A stretch of DNA of 64,000 bases. Origin: a virus. Position numbers and translations under genes: made by a program. Below, one piece after another: positions 53,200 through 60,646 of the stretch; the first letter of the stretch is position 1; each line of letters begins with the position of its first letter. The notes under the pieces are model-generated. The model was not told where the DNA came from and ran no database searches. It saw only the letters and a program-made list of their open reading frames with translations. The stretch is from IMG/VR virus record IMGVR_UViG_3300005336_000001, positions 1 to 64,000 of that record; one strand, given 5' to 3'.

Positions 53200-53816
53200 T
53201 TCTTGGCTTCAGCTTTTTCTTCATCACTGAAGGATACAGATTGTCCTGTGGCACCATAGACACCACGTTTGGAAGCCATGGCACTCATGGTGGCCCCCAT
53301 GCTACGCATCGAGGAATTCACGTGCATCCCCTTTGCTGCACCATAGCCAGTAGCTTGTGCAGCATTGTCGAAGTTTGCACCCAAGAAAATCACCTGCCAA
53401 TTCTTGGCACGCGCCCGGTCAAGGCGTTCCTTGATCTTGGCCACAGTGTATTCACTGGACGAGTTTTCCTGACCATCAGTCATGATGATGATGGCGACCT
53501 TATCGTATTGCTCACCGCCCGGTGCGCCCTTCTCAGCCAGATCAAGGAGCTTGCCGGTGGCATCATTCAAAGGTGTTCCACCACGCGGTGTTGCATCCTT
53601 GTCAGTGACTTCATGCCACGTAGAAGGCGTGATACGATCACGGATGATCTTGAATGGCTCATTGGAGTCAAACACAGCCAAGGTCACGCCGGTATCGACC
53701 TTGTCATCAGCCAACTTCTTGACGTAGCCGTTGATGGCACCAAGTGCTTCCTTCCACATTGTCCCTTCCATGGAGCCAGAGCGGTCAAGTAGGATAAAAT
53801 CATGTTGCATTCTCAT
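53196..53816 (-). CDS. von Willebrand factor A domain protein
   Basis: A 206-residue single vWA domain. The MIDAS metal site is seen as D-R-S-G-S (residues 11-15), the threonine in G-G-T-P-L-N-D near residue 80, and T-D-G near residue 113. Such domains mediate metal-dependent protein contacts; TerY-type vWA proteins accompany TerB/TerC systems, both of which this phage carries elsewhere. The closest family cannot be settled by eye. Confidence 0.85.
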   Translation of the reverse strand: MRMQHDFILLDRSGSMEGTMWKEALGAINGYVKKLADDKVDTGVTLAVFDSNEPFKIIRDRITPSTWHEVTDKDATPRGGTPLNDATGKLLDLAEKGAPGGEQYDKVAIIIMTDGQENSSSEYTVAKIKERLDRARAKNWQVIFLGANFDNAAQATGYGAAKGMHVNSSMRSMGATMSAMASKRGVYGATGQSVSFSDEEKAEAKK

Positions 53817-53833
53817 ACTCCTGTTTAAGACAC

Positions 53834-53865
53834 AAATGAGGCCAGCCCTAAGGCCAGCCTCATTT
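53834..53865 (-). terminator. Hairpin terminator after 53870-54400 gene
   Basis: AAATGAGGC (53834-53842) pairs perfectly with GCCTCATTT (53857-53865), enclosing further GGCC complementarity. It starts five bases after the stop of the upstream minus-strand gene. The A/T ends allow it to work in either direction, although the U-run is short. Confidence 0.65.
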
Positions 53866-53869
53866 AGTT

Positions 53870-54400
53870 TTAGGCGCTGGCCGAAATGGCTGCTACCTCT
53901 TTTTCCGCTTTATGTGCGGCCGTCTTGGCTTTCAACGCAGCAATGCGTTGGGGCCTTGCTCTGTTGAGCAATTCAATTCTGTCCTCGTTGCCCTCATACC
54001 ACTTTTTAGCATCAGCTAACCACTCAGCGAACTTTTGCATGGTTCCCTGAGTGTCATCCTCATCCTTGGTGAAACGCTCCACCATGGCCTCAATATCAGC
54101 CCATCGTGGTTCACTGCTGCCGTAACCTTTTAGGACACCATAGCAAATGATCTCCATCGCGGAGTATGGAATTCCCCGGAGAGCACCATATGCAAGGTGG
54201 GTGGTACGAGCTTCTATCTTAAGTTCATTTCTGTGACCACGGAGGGTCCAGAAAGCCTTTTCAGCATGAGCCACAGAGGCATACTTTGAGGCGTTGATGC
54301 GGCCCAGTTGGGCTCGCTTTTTCCACTTGCGTTCTTGACGCCTGATGTACGTCATTTCAGCCGCAAGGGACACGACCTTAACTTGTAGATGGGTTTTCAT
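53870..54400 (-). CDS. Hypothetical basic helical protein
   Basis: A 176-residue, mainly helical protein rich in Lys, Arg, Ala and Glu (Y-I-R-R-Q-E-R-K-W-K-K-R near residue 18; A-Y-G-A-L-R-G-I-P-Y near residue 72). AGGAG precedes the ATG with six nt spacing, and a terminator follows. No domain recognised. Confidence 0.65.
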   Translation of the reverse strand: MKTHLQVKVVSLAAEMTYIRRQERKWKKRAQLGRINASKYASVAHAEKAFWTLRGHRNELKIEARTTHLAYGALRGIPYSAMEIICYGVLKGYGSSEPRWADIEAMVERFTKDEDDTQGTMQKFAEWLADAKKWYEGNEDRIELLNRARPQRIAALKAKTAAHKAEKEVAAISASA

Positions 54401-54478
54401 TTATATCTCCTAAGGGGTTTTGAACTTTATACGCTACTCTCCCTTAGGGAGGTGGCCCTCGTGGTAATCTAAGACATA

Positions 54479-54646
54479 TTACTCTCCTTTCGTCTTCGAA
54501 AATAGATCATAGAGCATGATCATCACCTTGGTCATAACCCAAAAACCTACCATTAAAAACAGGAAGTTAAGACCCGTGTAATGTGGGAGGCTTTGAACTG
54601 AGCCTCCGCATCCACCATTTGAGCCGCACACGTAATACATGAACAT
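54479..54646 (-). CDS. Small membrane protein with Cys/Gly-rich N-terminus
   Basis: A 55-residue protein preceded by AAGGA with eight nt spacing. The N-terminus Y-Y-V-C-G-S-N-G-G-C-G-G-S has two Cys; residues about 28-47 form a hydrophobic helix, followed by F-S-K-T-K-G-E. It occupies most of the gap between the 54400 gene and the tRNA-like element. Possibly an envelope protein; function unknown. Confidence 0.6.
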   Translation of the reverse strand: MFMYYVCGSNGGCGGSVQSLPHYTGLNFLFLMVGFWVMTKVMIMLYDLFSKTKGE

Positions 54647-54671
54647 TTAATGTATCCTTCAATGGGCTAGC

Positions 54672-54742
54672 TGGAGCCGGATGTGGGAGTTGAACCCACA
54701 TCCTATGGATTTAGAGTTCCTAGGACCCAACCCGGACCCAGC
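54672..54742 (-). tRNA. tRNA-like element, degenerate (possible CUA anticodon)
   Basis: On the minus strand, 71 nt with a full 7-bp acceptor (GCTGGGT with ATCCGGC), a good T arm (GTGGG-TTCAACT-CCCAC) and encoded CCA. The D arm is poor. The anticodon region forms TCCTAGGA with TCC-A-TAGGA (one bulge) around loop ACTCTAAA, so placing U33 conventionally gives CUA, which would read amber. The odd stem makes a working tRNA uncertain. It lies directly against the stop codon of the 54743-55513 gene. Confidence 0.5.
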
Positions 54743-55513
54743 TTACTTCTTTTTGGCTTTTGCCTTAGCCTTGTCATCAGAGTGGGTTATTCTGATAACA
54801 GATCCCTCCTTAACCATAGTGTGGCCGTTTTGAACCATCTTACCCAAGATATTGTAATAGGTTCCGCCAAGCGATTCTTTCACTTCCTTGGCAGTCGCAC
54901 CCTTCTCAAACATGGCCAACGCTTGGGAGTTCTTGCTTCCCTCCATGCAGCCCCATTTGTCAACGACGACGTCCTCTTCGTCATCAAGCGATTTGGCTTT
55001 TGCTTTTGGTGGCTTCTTTGTTTCTACCTTTGCCTTTGCTGGGGCCTTTTCTTTGGCCTTTATTTTCTTGGCAGGCACAGCCTTTTTCTTGGCAGGCTTT
55101 ACCTCAGGCGTCTCATCTTCAGGTTCATCATCAGAGTCAGTAGATGAGGTTTCCTCATCTTCATCAGAGATTTCATCCTCTTCATCTGCCTCAGATTCAT
55201 CTTCAGTTTCATCCTCATATTCCTTAACACCACCAGCCTCGTCATCGTCAGCCTCTTCATCCTCAGGCTCATCTGCTTCCTCAGAAGCAACCACTTCATC
55301 AAAGTCAGGAAGTTCATCCTCTTTGGCATTGATGGCGGCTACCGCAGCATTGGTCCATTCAGCCGCTTCATCAGTCAGCTCGTCAAACTCCTCATTGGTG
55401 AGTTTCATTAGATCATTGACCAATGACCGCAGATAATCGTTTCGGTCTGTAAACTTCTTGCGAGGGGTCTTTCCCCCAATTGCCTTAATGATTTCACGTT
55501 CAACTGCGTGCAT
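54743..55513 (-). CDS. Acidic/basic linker protein with C-terminal DNA-binding-like domain
   Basis: A 256-residue protein. The N-terminal 65 residues are helical, about 66-135 is almost pure Glu/Asp/Ser, and about 136-170 is Lys/Ala/Pro-rich. The last 75 residues (N-S-Q-A-L-A-M-F-E-K-G-A-T-A-K-E-V, then Y-Y-N-I-L-G-K-M-V-Q-N-G-H) look like a small winged or tri-helical domain. The layout suggests a chromatin- or mRNA-associated regulator; no named family. Confidence 0.65.
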   Translation of the reverse strand: MHAVEREIIKAIGGKTPRKKFTDRNDYLRSLVNDLMKLTNEEFDELTDEAAEWTNAAVAAINAKEDELPDFDEVVASEEADEPEDEEADDDEAGGVKEYEDETEDESEADEEDEISDEDEETSSTDSDDEPEDETPEVKPAKKKAVPAKKIKAKEKAPAKAKVETKKPPKAKAKSLDDEEDVVVDKWGCMEGSKNSQALAMFEKGATAKEVKESLGGTYYNILGKMVQNGHTMVKEGSVIRITHSDDKAKAKAKKK

Positions 55514-55538
55514 TTTGCCCTCGAATTATGTGCTGATT

Positions 55539-55576
55539 GGGTGGAAGTAAGTCTATCCAACTTGAACCTTCCACCC
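55539..55576 (-). terminator. Hairpin between primase and 54743-55513 gene
   Basis: A perfect 9-bp stem GGGTGGAAG (55539-55547) / CTTCCACCC (55568-55576) with a 20-nt loop that itself contains AAGT/ACTT. It lies just downstream of the primase stop on the minus strand. There is no long U-run, so attenuation or mRNA processing is possible. Confidence 0.5.
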
Positions 55577-55584
55577 TCAAACTG

Positions 55585-56688
55585 TCAAGGCTTACCAGAC
55601 AGTTTTTTAAGAAGTGCATTGCTCTTTGTCATGTTTGATCTAACATATGTCGCTTGCATTAGTGGGCCTAAGCGGGGGCCACGAGAATGCCAGCCAAACC
55701 CCATGATTGGTTCTGACATTTTCTCAAGATGAGAATAACGTAGCTCTCCGGGATCATCTATGCCAACTGGCAAATCTAATGTCTCAACATTTAGCCAAGA
55801 AGCCAGATCATTGGCTGGACCTTCAGCACCACGATCAAACAGGATGTAGGTCTCTTCGTATTTTTTGACTAAGCCCCGCAAGATAGCAATTTGGCTGATG
55901 GTCAACGAGGTGCCGAAAGTACATGTGGCACGATAATGCACCATATCTTGATTGGATACCAATGTGGGTGGCACGTGTGAAAGGCTGTAATTGTCTATCT
56001 TGATAGCATCAAACGGGCCTTCAACGATAAACAGCCGCTCACCACCTTTCTTGATTTGGTCATAGTTAAAGATAGTAGTTTTGACATCTTCGGACGAAGC
56101 CAAGTAACGTGGTGCGTTTTCAAGCGAGCCGATGGCACGGCTGGTCCACCCAAGAAGTTCCTTGTTGTGCCTGACTGGGATAATTATCCGATCCTTGTAT
56201 CGGCCCGTCAAAACACAACGCAAGCCATACCTCTCAATTATTTCTTGGGGGTTGTCATATCCACGGCTCACCAAATAGGTGAAAAACCGTTTGGTTATTC
56301 CACGCGGTTTTATTTCGTAGAAGTCCTTATATTGAGGTTCAAGTGGCTGGTTGAATTCTTTTCGTTCTTCAGGTGCGCTATCCGTAAGTGCGGCCAAGGC
56401 TGCCTCCAGTGTGTCTGGATCACTATGACTGTACTGTTTGACGATAAGCTGTGCTTGTGATGCCGAGCAGCCTAATATATGACGTATTAATGATCGAGCG
56501 GCTAGGCCCCTGTGACTGCCATCGCGATGGCAGCCCCATTTCCCATTTGTAAGGTTGATGCCTAAATGCTCTGACGGATCTTCATCACCACACATGGGGC
56601 ATTGGATAGAGACTTCACCACGTTTTGTATTGGGGCCTCTATCAACGAAGTGAATATTATTCTCTTCTAAGAACCTGCGCCAGTCCAT
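55585..56688 (-). CDS. DnaG-type DNA primase
   Basis: A 367-residue primase making RNA primers. It has an N-terminal zinc-binding domain with C30, C33, C53 and a nearby His, then a toprim core with F-I-V-E-G-P-F-D-A-I-K (about 221-231) and I-L-F-D-R-G-A-E-G (about 283-291), where the second acidic motif is changed from the usual D-x-D. It lacks a fused helicase; a separate DnaB-like helicase is encoded at 60643-62070. Confidence 0.88.
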   Translation of the reverse strand: MDWRRFLEENNIHFVDRGPNTKRGEVSIQCPMCGDEDPSEHLGINLTNGKWGCHRDGSHRGLAARSLIRHILGCSASQAQLIVKQYSHSDPDTLEAALAALTDSAPEERKEFNQPLEPQYKDFYEIKPRGITKRFFTYLVSRGYDNPQEIIERYGLRCVLTGRYKDRIIIPVRHNKELLGWTSRAIGSLENAPRYLASSEDVKTTIFNYDQIKKGGERLFIVEGPFDAIKIDNYSLSHVPPTLVSNQDMVHYRATCTFGTSLTISQIAILRGLVKKYEETYILFDRGAEGPANDLASWLNVETLDLPVGIDDPGELRYSHLEKMSEPIMGFGWHSRGPRLGPLMQATYVRSNMTKSNALLKKLSGKP

Positions 56689-56905
56689 CTCGAAGCCTTT
56701 GAGTGTGGTAACGAGCCAATGATTGTTGGCGATGTTTCATTCGAAATTGTTCATTATTGTGACGTTTTGTAGTGAGCCTTTCACTTCGACATATTTTACA
56801 TGCGCGTGATTTGTGGCCGTTCTTAGTCGTGACGAAATAGGTGGTGCTTTCGCGCCACCTATGTCCGTGTTTGCAATGCGTCTTATCCACGACGCACCTT
56901 TGCAT
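56657..56905 (-). CDS. Small zinc-finger protein (HNH-associated type)
   Basis: An 82-residue protein from ATG 56905 (M-Q-R-C-V-V). C-K-H-G-H and later R-A-C-K-I-C-R form a C-x(2)-H ... C-x(2)-C zinc knuckle like those at the start of some phage HNH endonucleases, but no HNH catalytic motif follows. The C-terminus is Arg/Gln/His-rich. Overlaps both neighbours. Probably nucleic-acid binding. Confidence 0.6.
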   Translation of the reverse strand: MQRCVVDKTHCKHGHRWRESTTYFVTTKNGHKSRACKICRSERLTTKRHNNEQFRMKHRQQSLARYHTQRLRDGLAQVLRRE

Positions 56906-57914
56906 TTTGCTTAAAAGCCACACCTAAGAAGCCAGCAGGCTGCTTCCTTTCATCACCATCATCGTTCATATCAAATGCTTCCTTCATTTTATCTAGACGA
57001 TCAAACACCTCTTCTTCAGGCTGTTTGAAACATTGGGTGGCAATACATACTTCCCGCAAGTGCGCTACACTGTAGCCCTCTGTGGCATCCACCCATCGTT
57101 CAATGGTTTCTTTTGAAAGGCCGGGCTCTTTGGCCTTGAAGTAGACAAGACGTGCTTCAGGAGAGGGCATTCCCACCTTCATGATGGTGTCAAAGCGGCT
57201 GGGACGGTCAATAAAGCGCCTATCCAGCATGTGTGGATAATTGGTGGTGGCAACATGGACCACGTTGTTAATTTGGAATTCACCATCAAGAAGTGCCAAT
57301 AAGTGATGGTCACCATTTTCTTGAATGATGGCGTCAATGTCTTCCATCACCGTAATCATGGGCCGCGTTGGCTCAATCTTGCGGATCATGCTCAGACACC
57401 AGACAGCTATTTGCGGGTTCTCTACAAACACCACAATGCCATCATTATCCTTAACCAGTTTTTGGGTCATCTGCCACACAGCAGAAGTTTTGCCACTACC
57501 CGGAGGACCCCACATGAGCATTCCACGTTTGAAGGTAAAACCACGTGCATCAAAAGCAGGACGAAGTTTCCAAAACTGGTCAAATTCATTCAGAAGAATT
57601 TCTGTTGAACTATCAGGCAGCGACAACAGATTATCAATCTGAATTTTCATCTTTTCAATGTATGGACCAGTATTGGACATGCCACAGCGGTAGGCACCTG
57701 CTGGCACCAAGTCCACAACGTCACTTACTGGAAAATAAGAATTGCCGGTCTGTGCCCAACAAGAGGCCGCAGCCATGTTCTTGGCCCAGTCATGTTGACC
57801 GCTGGCTGCTGCTCCTTCAATTGAAGAAGGATGGTGACGTGGTGGTTGTTGTGCGCGAACAGTAACTTCTTCACGTACTGCATCAATGAAATCACTCAGG
57901 TTGTCTTTTGCCAC
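56883..57914 (-). CDS. AAA+ ATPase
   Basis: A 343-residue protein with a classic AAA core: Walker A W-G-P-P-G-S-G-K-T (about 135-143), Walker B V-M-E-D-I-D-A-I-I (about 189-197), sensor A-T-T-N-Y-P (about 218-223) and arginine-finger segment D-R-R-F-I-D-R-P-S-R-F-D. This arrangement resembles the FtsH/Cdc48/BCS1 side of the superfamily. The partner or substrate is unknown. Overlaps the SNF2 helicase by 23 bp. Confidence 0.88.
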   Translation of the reverse strand: MAKDNLSDFIDAVREEVTVRAQQPPRHHPSSIEGAAASGQHDWAKNMAAASCWAQTGNSYFPVSDVVDLVPAGAYRCGMSNTGPYIEKMKIQIDNLLSLPDSSTEILLNEFDQFWKLRPAFDARGFTFKRGMLMWGPPGSGKTSAVWQMTQKLVKDNDGIVVFVENPQIAVWCLSMIRKIEPTRPMITVMEDIDAIIQENGDHHLLALLDGEFQINNVVHVATTNYPHMLDRRFIDRPSRFDTIMKVGMPSPEARLVYFKAKEPGLSKETIERWVDATEGYSVAHLREVCIATQCFKQPEEEVFDRLDKMKEAFDMNDDGDERKQPAGFLGVAFKQNAKVRRG

Positions 57915-59481
57915 TAAACTTCTCCGTGCCCTTCAAGAGCTGTTCTAACAGGTTCTTGCCCTGTGTGTTTGCATAGTAAATTCGTTCATCAACCGTTCCT
58001 TCCATGAAGGGGTCTATGTAATAGACTGGCTGTGTTTGCCCCGGCCTCCAGATACGACGTTCCCCCTGTTGACGATTAATAGGCGAGTCAGGTTGCTCAA
58101 AAAAGAACATATAGTTGGCGTGTTGCAGGTTCAAGGAATTTGAACCTGATTGATCGTTTAAAACCAGAACAATGCACTTTGGATCATCTCTGAACTTCTT
58201 CAATTCACCGATGACGTCTTTTTGACCTGACCATATACGTGCATGTTTGATTTTAAGCTTAGAAAGCCGTTCACTGATAAGTCCGTTAGTGTGAATGAAG
58301 TGATGAAATACGACCATCTTGCGGCCATACGGCATGGCGTCTATTTTTTCTTCAAGTAAATCCAATTTAGGATTGGTGTCAAACGACACCTTTACCTTGG
58401 CATTGCTCTCACCATTAACCGTCATGAAGCCGGAAGCTAACTGTCGTAATTGAAGGTAAGAAGCTTCTGCGGCTCGTGTCCTATCACCACTTTGACTTTT
58501 AATTGCGGCAATAAATTGAGCGGCAGCAACCGAGACATACCCTTCCATGGCTGTGGGCAATGGCAGCTTGGCCTTGATATAACGCCGCTCCGGCAAGTCA
58601 TGCATCTCAGATGCTTCGTAATGAATGCTGTTGTGCTTGATTAATTTTCGCAGCAGTGGCATCTTTTTCTTATCAAATTTGTACTCTTTGAATTTGGTGA
58701 AAAAGTTTATTTTCTCCTCAAAGAATGCAGCTTGGAACAATCCTTTAGTTTCACCAATGGATTCTCCAAAATCAATCAGATAAAACTGTGCCCAAATGTC
58801 CTCAACATTTTTACCAAAAGGTGTTCCGGACAAACCGATACCATATTCACATTCATTGCTGATGGCACGACACATCCTGTAGGTCAGGCTGCTCACATTG
58901 GAGCATTTGTGAATCTCATCCGCCACAAAAGTATCAAAGCCAGCAAACACCTTGCGTGTGTTCTTTGGATCAATTGTCCATGCCTTTTTCTTGCGTTTGG
59001 CTACAGGCATATCCTCTGCCAGCATGGCAACGGCACTAGCGTAACAGATCACATAGACGTCACTGGTACTTTCCTCGAGGTGACGAAGGTTTTGAATGGT
59101 GGAACCAATTAGTGGTGTGAGGCTTAGAGCTGGACTGTACTTCTTGCATTCTTCAATCCATGTATCTACAGCCGTCACATAAGGCACAAAGATAATAGCC
59201 TTTGGTTTCTGCCCCAACATCTTGCGGTGTAGGATAGAAAATAAAGTGATCAGGGTTTTTCCCCCACCCATATCGATGTGAAGCATGAACCGCTTCAGTG
59301 TTGTGCAGAGCAAGAAACAGACGAGTTGATGGTCCCAAAGTTTTTCAAAGTTTGGAACGTTTTTCAGTTCTGAACGAAGCTCTTTGGCTAAAACCACTCG
59401 CTTTAGCTTTTTCATCCAATCATGATTGTCAGGCTTGCGCTCAAGAAGTGCGTTGACAGCTTGCTTAGCGATCAGGCCCAT
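57892..59481 (-). CDS. SNF2-family helicase/translocase
   Basis: A 529-residue superfamily 2 enzyme. It has motif I D-M-G-G-G-K-T (about 70-76), motif II D-E-I-H near residue 187, motif III-like G-L-S-G-T-P-F-G near 217, and the C-terminal motif V/VI region N-R-Q-Q-G-E-R-R-I-W-R-P-G-Q-T-Q (about 480-495), characteristic of SNF2. It may play the role T4 UvsW has in replication/recombination; inferred. Confidence 0.9.
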   Translation of the reverse strand: MGLIAKQAVNALLERKPDNHDWMKKLKRVVLAKELRSELKNVPNFEKLWDHQLVCFLLCTTLKRFMLHIDMGGGKTLITLFSILHRKMLGQKPKAIIFVPYVTAVDTWIEECKKYSPALSLTPLIGSTIQNLRHLEESTSDVYVICYASAVAMLAEDMPVAKRKKKAWTIDPKNTRKVFAGFDTFVADEIHKCSNVSSLTYRMCRAISNECEYGIGLSGTPFGKNVEDIWAQFYLIDFGESIGETKGLFQAAFFEEKINFFTKFKEYKFDKKKMPLLRKLIKHNSIHYEASEMHDLPERRYIKAKLPLPTAMEGYVSVAAAQFIAAIKSQSGDRTRAAEASYLQLRQLASGFMTVNGESNAKVKVSFDTNPKLDLLEEKIDAMPYGRKMVVFHHFIHTNGLISERLSKLKIKHARIWSGQKDVIGELKKFRDDPKCIVLVLNDQSGSNSLNLQHANYMFFFEQPDSPINRQQGERRIWRPGQTQPVYYIDPFMEGTVDERIYYANTQGKNLLEQLLKGTEKFSGKRQPE

Positions 59482-59482
59482 A

Positions 59483-59659
59483 TCAGGCTAGGAACATCAA
59501 TAATGGCAGACACAACCAGAACCAATTCCCATTGCCAGTATGAAATCCCATGACTGCCCCAATCCCAATGGATACAACCATGCTTACCACCAAAGCATTC
59601 ATGCGCCATCTCAACAACATGGAATGCAACCTTTTGTTCATCTGTGAATTATCCGGCAT
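59483..59659 (-). CDS. Small membrane protein, divergent from 59686 gene
   Basis: A 58-residue protein. A basic N-terminus (M-N-K-R-L-H-S-M-L-L-R-W-R) precedes two hydrophobic helices, about residues 23-38 and 46-58. It ends two bases before the helicase start. It fills the gap between the helicase and the divergent plus-strand gene. No function recognised. Confidence 0.55.
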   Translation of the reverse strand: MPDNSQMNKRLHSMLLRWRMNALVVSMVVSIGIGAVMGFHTGNGNWFWLCLPLLMFLA

Positions 59660-59667
59660 AACTTAAC

Positions 59668-59681
59668 GTGTCTGGAGACAC
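59668..59681. promoter_or_regulatory. 14-bp palindrome between divergent membrane genes
   Basis: GTGTCT-GG-AGACAC has perfect 6-bp arms and lies in the 26-bp gap between the minus-strand ATG at 59659 and the plus-strand ATG at 59686. It overlaps the GGAG ribosome site of the latter. Could be an operator or an mRNA stem controlling translation. Confidence 0.4.
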
Positions 59682-59685
59682 AATC

Positions 59686-59934
59686 ATGGCTGGGATCATT
59701 ATAGGCTTTTTTGAGATGGCACTCTACTGTGCCATCATCATCTTCATAGCGTACCTGTTTGTGTGGGGCCTTCAATTCTTTCTTGGGATTACTATTGATG
59801 GCAACGTACTAAAGTGGGGGCGCGTAATTGTAGGATTGCTTTGCTTCTTGGCGTTCCTCACTTGGCTCTTTTCAGTATTGGGCCTTGGAGGTGGTTTTCC
59901 ACACTTCTTTCCACACGGATATCTATCGCGCTAA
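59686..59934 (+). CDS. Lone plus-strand membrane protein
   Basis: An 82-residue protein from ATG 59686, with GGAG eight nt upstream (a GTG at 59668 is in frame). It has two or three hydrophobic helices (about 3-38 and 49-70) and a His/Phe-rich end (F-P-H-F-F-P-H-G). It is the only rightward gene in the 28-kb replication block, so it may be a separately expressed accessory gene. Confidence 0.7.
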   Translation: MAGIIIGFFEMALYCAIIIFIAYLFVWGLQFFLGITIDGNVLKWGRVIVGLLCFLAFLTWLFSVLGLGGGFPHFFPHGYLSR

Positions 59935-59994
59935 GTCTCAGATAGGCCCATTGCCGTCAATACCACCACCACCGCCTAGAATTTGTCGCAACTG

Positions 59995-60267
59995 CTAGTG
60001 TGGTTTAACCAGCTTGGATCGCGGTCCTTTTCCAAGCTGACCATTTTCATGGGCTTGGATCATGGTGTTGTATAAGTGAGGGGGTGGCATGACGAACTTG
60101 CCAGCGTCCTGAATGGTGAGTTGATTGCCATCCCTGAACACACAAATGACGATGCAAGCCTCAGCGCCTACACGTCGTGCTACCCGTTCAGACTCACGTG
60201 TCATCTTGAGCATCAGCTCGGCCTTATCGCGTGCCGTCATTTTTGGCTTCGGTGCTTCTTCAGTCAT
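59995..60267 (-). CDS. Hypothetical protein
   Basis: A 90-residue protein with a charged N-terminal helix (A-R-D-K-A-E-L-M-L-K-M-T-R-E-S-E-R-V-A), then a beta part (C-I-V-I-C-V-F-R-D-G). Its ATG overlaps the upstream stop as ATGA. No family. Confidence 0.65.
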   Translation of the reverse strand: MTEEAPKPKMTARDKAELMLKMTRESERVARRVGAEACIVICVFRDGNQLTIQDAGKFVMPPPHLYNTMIQAHENGQLGKGPRSKLVKPH

Positions 60268-60440
60268 GCTAACCTCAAGGCTAGAGCTGGGATTTCAGCA
60301 TCATTAAGCCTGTCTGACCCATACATAATCCATATGCAACGGCAATTTTCCCCATTGATGGAAATAATCACCATCCTTGGTGAACCAGACTTCAGGTAAA
60401 CCCTGTCACCCGCTTTGAATTTATTCCCTGTTTCAGTCAT
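60264..60440 (-). CDS. DUF2158-like small protein
   Basis: A 58-residue protein. F-K-A-G-D-R-V-Y-L-K-S-G-S-P-R-M-V-I followed by C-R-C-I-W-I-M-Y matches the small beta-barrel pattern of the YodC/DUF2158 family (G-D-x-V-x-L-K-S-G-G-P-x-M). The function of the family is unknown. It overlaps both neighbouring genes by 4 bp, confirming the frame. Confidence 0.7.
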   Translation of the reverse strand: MTETGNKFKAGDRVYLKSGSPRMVIISINGENCRCIWIMYGSDRLNDAEIPALALRLA

Positions 60441-60646
60441 TTGTAATCTTTCCTCAACCTTGCCAGCTCTTTTTGAGCTATTTTTACTTCTTTTTTTCCA
60501 ATACCGGCATACTTCCGTTTGGCTCTGAGTTGTCGCAATTCATGCAACCACCAATGCCGTAAATCCATGTACTCCTTGGGGCGCTTACATTCGGACGGAA
60601 TCAGTATAACTGAACGCATCCGCAACTTTAGTCTGACCCGTTTCAT
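60437..60646 (-). CDS. Small basic hypothetical protein
   Basis: A 69-residue, highly basic helical protein (K-R-V-R-L-K-L-R-M-R; L-R-A-K-R-K-Y-A-G-I-G-K-K-E-V). It overlaps the DnaB-like stop and the DUF2158-like start by 4 bp each. Probably nucleic-acid binding; unnamed. Confidence 0.65.
   Translation of the reverse strand: MKRVRLKLRMRSVILIPSECKRPKEYMDLRHWWLHELRQLRAKRKYAGIGKKEVKIAQKELARLRKDYK

Noticed and set aside
54888-55436. 182-residue Ser-rich plus-strand frame opposite the acidic gene
   Set aside because: It is a mirror of Glu/Asp codons with no ribosome site. The minus-strand protein has a plausible domain layout.
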